From: Bacteroidaceae bacterium
Lineage (GTDB): Bacteria; Bacteroidota; Bacteroidia; Bacteroidales; Bacteroidaceae
Assembly: GCA_017618515.1 (NCBI GenBank)
Contig: JAFZUB010000177.1
Location: 1 to 6,492, forward strand
Direction: 5' to 3'
DNA length: 6,492 nt
The notes beneath the pieces were generated by a model, which saw nothing but the letters and a program-made list of their open reading frames with translations, did not search any database and was not told the DNA's origin. Shown in pieces: positions 1 through 6,138 of this stretch (within the stretch, counting starts at the first letter, position 1; the number at the start of each line of letters is the position of its first letter). The position numbers were made by a program, and so were the translations under genes.

Positions 1-84
1 CGCGCAAATCCGCCAATAGCCAAAACCCAACAAACAAAGAATCATAGGGGACAGGACAAATGATACGCTGACGGCGTTCGGCTC

Positions 85-126
85 AAACAAACAAAAGAAG
101 GAGAGAGGACAGCCTCTCTCCTTCTT
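85..126 (-). terminator. Rho-independent terminator of the glutamate dehydrogenase gene
   Basis: A perfect 14-bp stem (95-108 with 113-126, AAGAAGGAGAGAGG and its complement) closes a 4-base loop. Read on the minus strand it is followed immediately by TTTTGTTTGTTTG (84-96), a good T-rich tract. It lies about 75 bases past the stop codon of the dehydrogenase gene, the expected place. The plus-strand side has only a weak AT tract (TTAATTTATAA), so it should work mainly for leftward transcription. Confidence 0.85.
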
Positions 127-161
127 AATTTATAAGGGATAAAAGTACCACACTCCGTGCA

Positions 162-180
162 CTCCCCCTTTATGGGGGAG
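162..180. repeat. GC-rich hairpin downstream of gdhA, possible dispersed palindromic element
   Basis: CTCCCCC (162-168) pairs with GGGGGAG (174-180) around the loop TTTAT, giving a perfect 7-bp stem. It is followed by further G runs (182-185 and 187-191). It sits between the dehydrogenase stop and the terminator, so it would form in the 3' untranslated region of that mRNA and could protect the 3' end. On the minus strand it is not followed by a T tract, so it is not itself a canonical terminator. Whether it is a dispersed genomic repeat cannot be told from one copy. Confidence 0.45.
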
Positions 181-199
181 CGGGGAGGGGGTCTTCCGA

Positions 200-1537
200 T
201 TAAATCGGTCCCTGGTCAATCATTGCTTTAGCTACTTTCATAAATCCGGCGATGTTGGCGCCCTTGACGTAGTTGATGTAGCCCGTGGGCTCCTTGCCGT
301 ACTTGAGGCACTGTCCGTGGATGGAGCTCATTATCTGGTGGAGACGCTGGTCCACCTCGTCGGCTGTCCAGGAGAGGTGCATGGCGTTCTGGCTCATCTC
401 GAGGCCGCTGGTGGCCACGCCGCCCGCATTGACGGCCTTGCCCGGAGCGAAGAGCATCTTGTTCTGGAGGAACAGGGTGGCTGCCTCCTCGGTGCATCCC
501 ATGTTGCTGACCTCAGCGATGCAGAGGGTCTTGTTGTCGATGAGCTGCTGGGCGTCGGTGGCGCTCACCTCATTCTGTGTGGCGCAGGGGAGCGCGATGT
601 CCACTTTCTGCTCCCACGGCTTGCGACCGGGATAGAAGGTGGCTGAGGGATACTTGTCGGCGTAGGGTGCCACGATGTCGTTGCCGCTCTCGCGCAGCTC
701 GAGCATGTAGTCAATCTTGTCGCCGCTGATGCCGTCGGGGTCATAGACATAGCCGTCGGGGCCCGAGATGGTGACTACCTTGGCACCGAGCTGCACTGCC
801 TTGGTGGCAGCGCCCCATGCCACATTGCCGAAGCCGCTGATGGCCACTGTCTTGCCCTTGATGTCGATGCCTTTCTCCTCAAGCATCTGGTGGACGAAGT
901 AGAGGGCGCCGAAGCCTGTGGCCTCGGGACGCAGGATGGAGCCGCCAAACTCGAGGCCCTTGCCGGTGATGGTGCCGGTGTGCTCGCGCTGCAGCTTCTT
1001 ATACCTGCCATAGAGATAGCCTACCTCGCGGCCGCCTACGCCGATGTCGCCAGCGGGCACGTCCTGATCGGGACCGATGTTGCGCCAGAGCTCGAGCATG
1101 AAGGCCTGGCAGAAGCGGCGTATCTCGGCGTTGCTCTTGCCACGCGGCGAGAAGTCGCTACCGCCCTTGGCACCGCCCATGGGCAGGGTGGTGAGGGCAT
1201 TCTTGAAGGTCTGCTCAAAGCCGAGGAACTTCAGGATGCTGAGGTTGACGGAGGCGTGGAAACGGATGCCGCCCTTGTAGGGGCCGATGGCGTTGTTGAA
1301 CTGCACGCGGTAGCCGCGGTTGACTTGCAGCTCGCCCTTGTCGTCCTCCCACACCACGCGGAAGGTGAGGATGCGGTCGGGCTCCACAAGGCGCTCAACG
1401 ATTTTGTTTTTCTCAAACTCGGGGTGCTGGTTGTAGACGTCTTCTACTGAGAGGAGCACCTCTCTCACTGCCTGGAGAAACTCTGATTCACCAGGATGCT
1501 TGGCCTCTAATTCGGCCATGATCTTTTGTGTTACCAT
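200..1537 (-). CDS. gdhA: Glutamate dehydrogenase, hexameric type (445 aa)
   Basis: Cytoplasmic enzyme that interconverts 2-oxoglutarate plus ammonium and glutamate using NAD(P)H, the entry point for ammonium assimilation. The 445-residue length is normal for the small hexameric family. The N-terminal substrate domain carries GPYKGGIRFH (residues 85-94, K88), TFKNAL (110-115, K112), PMGGAKGGSDF with the catalytic lysine K124, and PAGDIGVGGREVG with D163/D164-region acid. The Rossmann domain shows SGFGNVAWG (234-242), and CATQNE (318-323) and NAGGVATSGLEMSQN (370-384) follow. F236, P260 and D261 match residues of the NAD-specific Clostridium symbiosum enzyme rather than the SGSGNVAQ type of E. 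coli, so coenzyme use is uncertain (NAD or dual). The start is MVTQKIMAEL, preceded by a very AT-rich stretch with no Shine-Dalgarno, which is usual for Bacteroidetes. I found no convincing promoter, only a weak near match (TAACTTTT, minus strand of 1555-1562). It stands alone, with a hairpin array upstream and a terminator downstream. The family call is very secure. Confidence 0.97.
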   Translation of the reverse strand: MVTQKIMAELEAKHPGESEFLQAVREVLLSVEDVYNQHPEFEKNKIVERLVEPDRILTFRVVWEDDKGELQVNRGYRVQFNNAIGPYKGGIRFHASVNLSILKFLGFEQTFKNALTTLPMGGAKGGSDFSPRGKSNAEIRRFCQAFMLELWRNIGPDQDVPAGDIGVGGREVGYLYGRYKKLQREHTGTITGKGLEFGGSILRPEATGFGALYFVHQMLEEKGIDIKGKTVAISGFGNVAWGAATKAVQLGAKVVTISGPDGYVYDPDGISGDKIDYMLELRESGNDIVAPYADKYPSATFYPGRKPWEQKVDIALPCATQNEVSATDAQQLIDNKTLCIAEVSNMGCTEEAATLFLQNKMLFAPGKAVNAGGVATSGLEMSQNAMHLSWTADEVDQRLHQIMSSIHGQCLKYGKEPTGYINYVKGANIAGFMKVAKAMIDQGPI

Positions 1538-1575
1538 ATTAGATTTAAAATTAAAAAAGTTATTTTCAATTTTTA

Positions 1576-1665
1576 GAAGTTATCGCTTCGCTCGGAAGTT
1601 ATCGCAGCTTCGCTGCTCGAAGTTATCGGAGCCTGTGGCTCCTCGAAGTTATCGCGCTGACGCGC
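1576..1665. repeat. Array of four GAAGTTATCG linkers alternating with short hairpins
   Basis: GAAGTTATCG occurs exactly four times on the plus strand, at 1576-1585, 1595-1604, 1619-1628 and 1645-1654. Each copy is followed by a different small inverted repeat. After copy 2 comes a 5-bp stem, GCAGC-TTC-GCTGC (1604-1616). After copy 3 comes a 6-bp stem, GGAGCC-TGT-GGCTCC (1628-1642). After copy 4 comes a 4-bp stem, GCGC-TGAC-GCGC (1654-1665). Copy 1 is followed by a shorter, weakly paired CTTCGCTCG. The linkers are identical while the stems differ but remain self-complementary. The array lies in the gap between the 885-residue gene and gdhA, 39 bases upstream of the gdhA start, so it would be in the gdhA leader or promoter region. 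Its function is unknown. Confidence 0.85.
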
Positions 1666-1708
1666 TAGACGATAGTCGAATGTTTTGATTGAGGCTGGAG
1701 TATTGTCT

Positions 1709-1750
1709 TTAACTTCTAGCCCGCTTGCGGGCGTTAACTTCTTTAACTTC
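1709..1750. repeat. TTAACTTC direct repeats flanking a perfect GC hairpin
   Basis: TTAACTTC appears at 1709-1716, 1734-1741 and 1743-1750. Between the first two copies is the perfect inverted repeat GCCCGC-TT-GCGGGC (1719-1732, 6 bp, or 5 bp with a 4-base loop). The reverse complement, GAAGTTAA, shares the core GAAGTTA with the linkers at 1576-1654, so the two clusters carry the same motif in opposite orientation. The cluster begins 8 bases past the stop of the 885-residue gene. On the minus strand the hairpin is followed by TAGAAGTTAAAG rather than a T tract, so it is not a classical terminator for that gene. Confidence 0.75.
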
Positions 1751-1757
1751 TTTTTTC

Positions 1758-4415
1758 TTAGTGTCTTTTCAGTATTCTGGGGCTGATCACGAGGCGGAAG
1801 CCGATGTGTTGGTTGACAACCGTGGGGTTGCCGCCGTTGTTGTGGTCGAAGATGCGCATGTATCTGGGGTAGGAGTCGTATGAGCCGCCCTTGACCACTT
1901 GCGTTGTGCCGTGGGCGGGGCCTGAGGGATTGTCGGTGTCGGTGAGGTCGCAGGTCTCGGAGTACCAGTCGTAGCACCACTCGGCTACGTTGCCGCTCAT
2001 GTCGTAGGTGCCGAGCTCGTTGGGAGCCAGCGAGGCGACGGGGTGACTCTCGCCGTCGGAGTTGAGTCCATACCAGCCGATGTTGGCGATGATGCTGTTG
2101 CCGGCATAGAGGTCGGCATTGTCGCGGTTGAGGTAGTCCTTCTCCACAGCGTGGCCACCGCGTGCGGCATACTCCCACTCAGCCTCGGTGGGCAGACGGA
2201 AGCGGCGGTCGCCAAGCTGGTCGGCGAAGGCGCTGTTGAGGCGATTGGCAAACTCCAGGCACTCGCGCCAGCTGACTCTCTCCACGGGGAGGTCGTCGCC
2301 CACATGGTTGCTGGGGTTGTAGCCCATCACAGCCTGCCAGAGGGCCTGCGTGACCTCGGTCTGGCCTATGGCGAAGTTGTCGACGGTCACTTCGTGGCGC
2401 GGCTGCACCTTGCTCTCCACCCAGGTGACGTCGGTGCCGGTGAAGAACTTGCCGCCCTTCACCTCGATGATATTGAGGGGCACGCCGTCGATGATGTAAG
2501 CGTCGGGAGCGCCGTTGATGATGGCATCGTAGGCGGCCACCACGTCGGCGGTGTTGACTATAGCTATGCCGTCGCCGTTCTTGTCGCCATTGACATTGGC
2601 ATCATCGCGCGTGAAGCCTGAGGCGTCGCCATTCTCGATGAAGGAGTAGATGGCCACCACGTCGGCAGTGTTGACGCTCCTGTCGCCGTTGACATCACCC
2701 TTTTTGATGTAGCGGGTGTTGTACCAGGTGTAGTTCATGCATAGTTCATTGATTTTGCCTTGGGAGTCGCGGTGTATGCTGGTGATGTATGCGGGGTTAT
2801 CGTTGATGGTAAAGACGGTCTGGTCGGTGATGGCATAGTCGGAGGATGTGTCGAAGGTGACGATCATGCAGACGGTGTAGGTTTTGTCGGACTCAAAGGT
2901 GCTTACGCTGTTGCCTGTCTGATGCTCCGTCCATATGGGGTCGTTGATGAAGAAGGGCTTGCCGCTCTGGTCGATGGGGTAGACGAGCCCATGTAATGCG
3001 TCGTCGCCGGGGACGGGGTCAACCACGTTTGCTGCGATGGTGTCAACAGGGATGCCGCCGTCGGGGATGGGTGTGGGCAGGAGGTTGCCGATGGTGTAGT
3101 AGCCGATGGAGTTGGCGAGAGTCCATTCTTCTCCATCCACATACGCCTTGGCGCCGTCGGGGAAGACATATCCTTCGTCGGGCACGATACGCATAATGAC
3201 TATATATGATCTCTTGGCCTGGAACGGCGAGGGGTCGCCATAGATGAAATCGCCATTGTCTCCTATGCCAACGGCATAGCGCACCTCCAGCTCTTTGACG
3301 CCCTCGGTGGTGCAGTCCACATCGAAGTCGGCCTGTGCGCCGTGGACGGGCTTATCGAGGCCGGTGATGTCAACCTGGTTGATGGTCTTGAGGTTCTGAA
3401 TCTGCGAGGGCTTGAGCCACCCCAGCCAGGGGTCAACGAGCCACTTGGTGCGGTCGGGGACGTAGAAGGTAACGTTTTCAGCACCCTCAAAGGTCTTATC
3501 GGTAGCGGAGACGGTGGGGTCGTTGATGAGATAGACGCTCTTGGGCTTGCTGGGCACGCTTTCAGTACCAAAGACATTTTCAAACAAGTACAGGCTGGTG
3601 CCATAATAATCTATGCGCTTCAAGTTGTTGCAGTCGTCAAAAGCGTTGCTATCGATAATCTGGACGCTTTTAGGCAGGATAAGAGTCTCCAGCCCTGTTC
3701 TAGAGAAAGTCGAAAAACCGATTTTCTGCACTTTATCGGGGATGGCGATTGACTTAAGGCTGAGTATTGCTCTGAAGGCGAAATCGCTAATCTCGGTTAT
3801 ATTGGAGGGTATGATGGTATTCTTGCATCCCTGCACCAGGATGGGGTGATCTTTTCTGATAATGGCGTTGCAGCCGTCAGGGCTTTCGTAAGCGGTGTTG
3901 CCCTCTTCCACCTGAATGCTCTCCAGAAAGTTGCATCCAATAAAGCAACCACTTTTTATTTGAGTAACGCCTTTTGGGATGACAACTGATTTTATGTCGG
4001 TGGAACTGAAAGCGGCGTAATCAATGAACTGCAGGGAGGCGGGCAGCGTGAGGGGTTCTATCTTGACATAGCTGAGGGCACATTGACGGATAACTTGTAG
4101 GTTCTCGGGCAGCGAGAGGATGGTGGCACTGACGCGGTTGAAAGCAAACTCTCCGATTTCAGTCACGGTGTAGCCTCCGAGCTTGGATGGCAGGGCGATG
4201 GAGCCAGTGAAGTCGGGGTCGATAGCTCTTTCTGAGTAGGTGCCATAGATGCAGCATGTCTTTGCGCTCTCATCAAGCACTTCGTATTTCATCTTGATGA
4301 CGGTCTCCTCGCCGTTCTTGTCGTAGGCGAGCACATTGGCGGTAAGAACGTCCGCCCAGCTGGCGCGCACGCCCAGCATGAGCAGCGCAGCTATAAGAAT
4401 GTAAAGTCTTTTCAT
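1758..4415 (-). CDS. Secreted BspA-type LRR / dockerin-like / FGE-like fusion protein (885 aa)
   Basis: A large exported protein, probably for adhesion or scaffolding at the cell surface. Residues 1-21 form a Sec signal peptide (MKRLYILIAALLMLGVRASWA) without a lipobox cysteine. Residues about 75-320 contain LRR_5/BspA repeats of the pattern L-x-I-P-x-x-V-x-x-I-x-x-x-A-F-x-x-C (for example around 141-170, 199-232 and 242-270). Residues about 348-450 and 455-565 look like two copies of one beta-sandwich module. Residues 571-636 hold a dockerin-like pair of calcium loops, DVNGDRSVNTADVV (574-587) and NVNGDKNGDGIAIVNTADVV (607-626). Residues about 648-885 are a sulfatase-modifying-factor/FGE-like domain with RFRLPTEAEWEYAARGG (738-754), YDMSGNVAEWCYDW (804-817), KGGSY (842-846) and GFRLV (872-876). 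The two active-site cysteines of true FGE are replaced by S848 and M853, so enzymatic activity is unlikely. There is no type IX secretion C-terminal domain. A promoter-like box lies 52 bases upstream of the start. Confidence 0.9.
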   Translation of the reverse strand: MKRLYILIAALLMLGVRASWADVLTANVLAYDKNGEETVIKMKYEVLDESAKTCCIYGTYSERAIDPDFTGSIALPSKLGGYTVTEIGEFAFNRVSATILSLPENLQVIRQCALSYVKIEPLTLPASLQFIDYAAFSSTDIKSVVIPKGVTQIKSGCFIGCNFLESIQVEEGNTAYESPDGCNAIIRKDHPILVQGCKNTIIPSNITEISDFAFRAILSLKSIAIPDKVQKIGFSTFSRTGLETLILPKSVQIIDSNAFDDCNNLKRIDYYGTSLYLFENVFGTESVPSKPKSVYLINDPTVSATDKTFEGAENVTFYVPDRTKWLVDPWLGWLKPSQIQNLKTINQVDITGLDKPVHGAQADFDVDCTTEGVKELEVRYAVGIGDNGDFIYGDPSPFQAKRSYIVIMRIVPDEGYVFPDGAKAYVDGEEWTLANSIGYYTIGNLLPTPIPDGGIPVDTIAANVVDPVPGDDALHGLVYPIDQSGKPFFINDPIWTEHQTGNSVSTFESDKTYTVCMIVTFDTSSDYAITDQTVFTINDNPAYITSIHRDSQGKINELCMNYTWYNTRYIKKGDVNGDRSVNTADVVAIYSFIENGDASGFTRDDANVNGDKNGDGIAIVNTADVVAAYDAIINGAPDAYIIDGVPLNIIEVKGGKFFTGTDVTWVESKVQPRHEVTVDNFAIGQTEVTQALWQAVMGYNPSNHVGDDLPVERVSWRECLEFANRLNSAFADQLGDRRFRLPTEAEWEYAARGGHAVEKDYLNRDNADLYAGNSIIANIGWYGLNSDGESHPVASLAPNELGTYDMSGNVAEWCYDWYSETCDLTDTDNPSGPAHGTTQVVKGGSYDSYPRYMRIFDHNNGGNPTVVNQHIGFRLVISPRILKRH

Positions 4416-4466
4416 TTTGGCTATTTGTTATTTCGTGGCGAATTTAGCGATTTATTCTATTGCAGC

Positions 4467-4494
4467 CAAATTTATGGTATTATTACTTAACAAT
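4467..4494 (-). promoter_or_regulatory. Candidate Bacteroidetes promoter for the 885-aa gene
   Basis: On the minus strand TAAATTTG (4467-4474) matches the Bacteroidetes -7 consensus TAnnTTTG exactly. An ATTG (4491-4494), a partial match to the -33 TTTG box, lies 16 bases upstream, somewhat closer than the usual 19-21. Transcription would start near 4460 and give a leader of about 45 bases before the ATG at 4415. The upstream element overlaps the final codons of the esterase remnant. This is a motif match only. Confidence 0.5.
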
Positions 4495-4578
4495 AACTTT
4501 CCTCAGCGCGGGAATTAGCACGTTTGCCATCATCTGGTGACCCTCGTCGTTGGGATGGAGGCAGTGGTGCCAGCCATG
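4483..4578 (-). pseudogene. C-terminal remnant of an SGNH/GDSL-type esterase
   Basis: Reading the minus strand in the frame that ends with TAA at 4483-4485 gives HGWHHCLHPNDEGHQMMA followed by NVLIPALRKVIVK. LHPNDEGH is the conserved C-terminal block of SGNH/GDSL hydrolases, which supplies the catalytic histidine, and the following amphipathic helix and stop are typical of the family's end. No start codon, signal peptide, GDS motif or other catalytic block precedes it. Upstream in this frame the sequence becomes the out-of-frame reading of the neighbouring secreted protein (S-Q-Q-R-H). It is too short to be a functional gene. It is best explained as the tail left by a deletion. The exact junction cannot be fixed, but lies about 4560-4580. 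Confidence 0.7.
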
Positions 4579-6134
4579 GTGACGCTGTTGAGATGGCGGT
4601 CGGTGCGCGAGAAGGTGGTGCCTTCCTCAAAATTGATGGTGTAGTCGAAGGTCATCTCAGTCCCTTTCTCTACAAAGAGTCCCTCGAGCATCAGGTCGCC
4701 GTCTACCCACTCTGCGGGGATGGTGAGGCAGTCGTTGGGGTCAAACTTGTCGCGATAGGCGTAGTGGTCGATGTACTGGGGTGTGGCGTGGACGAGGCTG
4801 TCGCCTGTGAGGTTGTAGCCGTGGCGTATGCGCACTCCGTTGTAGGCGAAGCCGTTGGCGGGATGGAGCTTGATGATGAGGGGCTGGCCGAAGGGCGTGG
4901 TGGCGGGCAGGGTTGAGCCGTCGGCGGCGAGTATCTCACCATTGCGGTTGTCCTCGGCCACGCTGACATGGTCGGGATGCACATTGAGCCGCACATCGAC
5001 GATGCCGCCACCATTGTCTCTGATGGTCTCTGCACCGGCTGGGTCTGTCTCGTTCCAGTCAACCTTGAAGCGCAGACGGTAGAAGCCGCAGGGTGTGGCT
5101 TCGGGCACGGTGAAGGCGGGCATGTCGAGGGTGTTGTTGTCGGCGAGCTGCCTGCCGAGGCTGTTGCGCTGGTTGTAGGCGGAGTAGGACACGAGGTCGC
5201 TGCCGTCGGCGGGTGTGCCGTCGGTGTTGACGGCGAAGCTGAACTTGCCGTCGCACCCATAGTCAACATAGGCATAGCCGCTCATCCAGCTGCCCTTGTA
5301 GCCGACCACAGGCTTGACGCTCTGACCAGCCTTGACGGGGAAGGCTGTCTGTGTGAGGTCGCGGTAGAGGGGATCGCCGGTGGCGGGGCTTGAGGTGATG
5401 GTGAGTGTCTGCACGCCCTGCAGGGCTACGCTGAGTATGCCTCGGTCGGTGCGCGAGGCGTAGGTGTCGGTCTTGCTGAAGTTGGTGGGGTAGTCCTCAT
5501 ACTGCACCACGGGGGTGCTGCTGGAGGAGAGGGTGACCTGGTCGATGTAGGCCACGAAGTCGTCGGTGCGGTCGTGGGGTGACTCACACTCGGGCACGAC
5601 GACGAGGCTGTAGATATCGACTCCGCTCACTCCCTGCACGGCAAAGACGGCGTCGGCCCACTTGCCCGGGGTGACGGCGCTGGACGACAGCACCCAGAGC
5701 TGCTCGGTGTCGCTGGTCTGGCTGCTCCACTCGCTCTCGCGATGCTTGCCGAGGCCGATGAGCATGACGCGGCCGCCGACGGGGCGATGGATGAGGACAT
5801 GGACATACTGCACGGTGGGGGAGAGGGCGAAGGGCTCGGTGAGGTCTATGCGTGCGCCAAACAGATTGGAGCCGTAGCGCGAACGCTGCACGGCGAGTAC
5901 CTTGGGGCTGGTGTTGGGGGCATAGCCGAGGAAGTGGTCGATGTCGGTGTAGGGGTTGTCGACTATGGCCACGTTGCCCTGCAGACGGCCGTCGCGGAAG
6001 GGAGAGTTCTCCCATGCGTCGTAGATGCCCACTGCCTGATAGTCCTTGGTGTCGAAGAGCGCCAAGGGCTTCTGGGCCATCGCCGTAAGCTGGGCGGCCA
6101 GGAATGCTATAATAATATATAAGGTGTGCTTCAT
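4530..6134 (-). CDS. Secreted multidomain protein, truncated at its C-terminus (534 aa)
   Basis: Exported protein of unknown activity, most likely glycan-binding or an accessory part of a carbohydrate-active enzyme. Residues 1-20 are a Sec signal peptide ending A-M-A before Q21, with no lipobox. Residues about 25-205 form a beta-rich domain (VQYVHVLIHRPVGGRVMLIG, 108-127; FVAYIDQVTL, 193-202). Residues about 224-386 form a GEVED-like module: SRTDRGILSV (227-236), GSWMSGYAYVDYGCDGKFSF (281-300), DLVSYSAYN (313-321), GFYRLRFKVDWN (350-361) and GGGIVDVRLNV (375-385). Residues about 395-505 form another beta domain (NGVRIRHGYN, 432-441). At 508-520 a second copy of the module begins, FSRTDRHLNSVTM, but the protein ends 14 residues later. 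The last residues, about 521-534, are the out-of-frame reading of esterase-tail DNA. The ATG lies 4 bases after the fucosidase stop, implying co-transcription and perhaps translational coupling. The open reading frame is certain; its integrity is doubtful. Confidence 0.85.
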   Translation of the reverse strand: MKHTLYIIIAFLAAQLTAMAQKPLALFDTKDYQAVGIYDAWENSPFRDGRLQGNVAIVDNPYTDIDHFLGYAPNTSPKVLAVQRSRYGSNLFGARIDLTEPFALSPTVQYVHVLIHRPVGGRVMLIGLGKHRESEWSSQTSDTEQLWVLSSSAVTPGKWADAVFAVQGVSGVDIYSLVVVPECESPHDRTDDFVAYIDQVTLSSSSTPVVQYEDYPTNFSKTDTYASRTDRGILSVALQGVQTLTITSSPATGDPLYRDLTQTAFPVKAGQSVKPVVGYKGSWMSGYAYVDYGCDGKFSFAVNTDGTPADGSDLVSYSAYNQRNSLGRQLADNNTLDMPAFTVPEATPCGFYRLRFKVDWNETDPAGAETIRDNGGGIVDVRLNVHPDHVSVAEDNRNGEILAADGSTLPATTPFGQPLIIKLHPANGFAYNGVRIRHGYNLTGDSLVHATPQYIDHYAYRDKFDPNDCLTIPAEWVDGDLMLEGLFVEKGTEMTFDYTINFEEGTTFSRTDRHLNSVTMAGTTASIPTTRVTR

Positions 6135-6138
6135 GGCG

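Noticed and set aside
1..45. Start of a leftward gene (ATG at 45, reading MILCLLGFGYWRICA to the edge), with a possible promoter further upstream at about 55-90
   Set aside because: Only 15 codons are visible, there is no exact -7 box (TATCATTTG has one base too many), and a short hydrophobic reading can arise by chance. It cannot be judged without the neighbouring sequence.
174..191. G-quadruplex
   Set aside because: Only three adjacent G runs are present (174-178, 182-185 and 187-191), and the first is better used in the perfect hairpin with 162-168.
890..1450. Long plus-strand open frame of 186 codons opposite gdhA
   Set aside because: It is antisense to a highly conserved enzyme, is rich in Ala, Val, Glu and Gly as expected for the complement of GC-rich codons, and has no recognisable domain.
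1576..1665. CRISPR array
   Set aside because: The repeats are only 10 bases and the intervening segments are 9-16 bases and themselves palindromic. No cas genes are present.
1719..1732. Intrinsic terminator for the 885-residue gene
   Set aside because: The T-rich tract lies on the plus-strand side of the hairpin. On the coding (minus) strand the hairpin is followed by TAGAAGTTAAAG.
1758..2480. Functional sulfatase-activating enzyme
   Set aside because: The catalytic cysteine pair is replaced by Ser848 and Met853, and no sulfatase gene is visible in the window.
2043..2621. Plus-strand open frame of 192 codons and the minus-strand 201-codon frame at 1573-2178
   Set aside because: Both are shadows of the FGE-like and dockerin-like coding region. 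Their composition (Val/Gly-rich, or Arg/Gln/Pro-rich) is typical of out-of-frame readings.
4530..4600. Programmed ribosomal frameshift joining the 534-residue frame to the esterase tail
   Set aside because: There is no slippery heptamer near the overlap, and a frameshift would only add a few dozen residues lacking all other esterase blocks. A deletion fits better.
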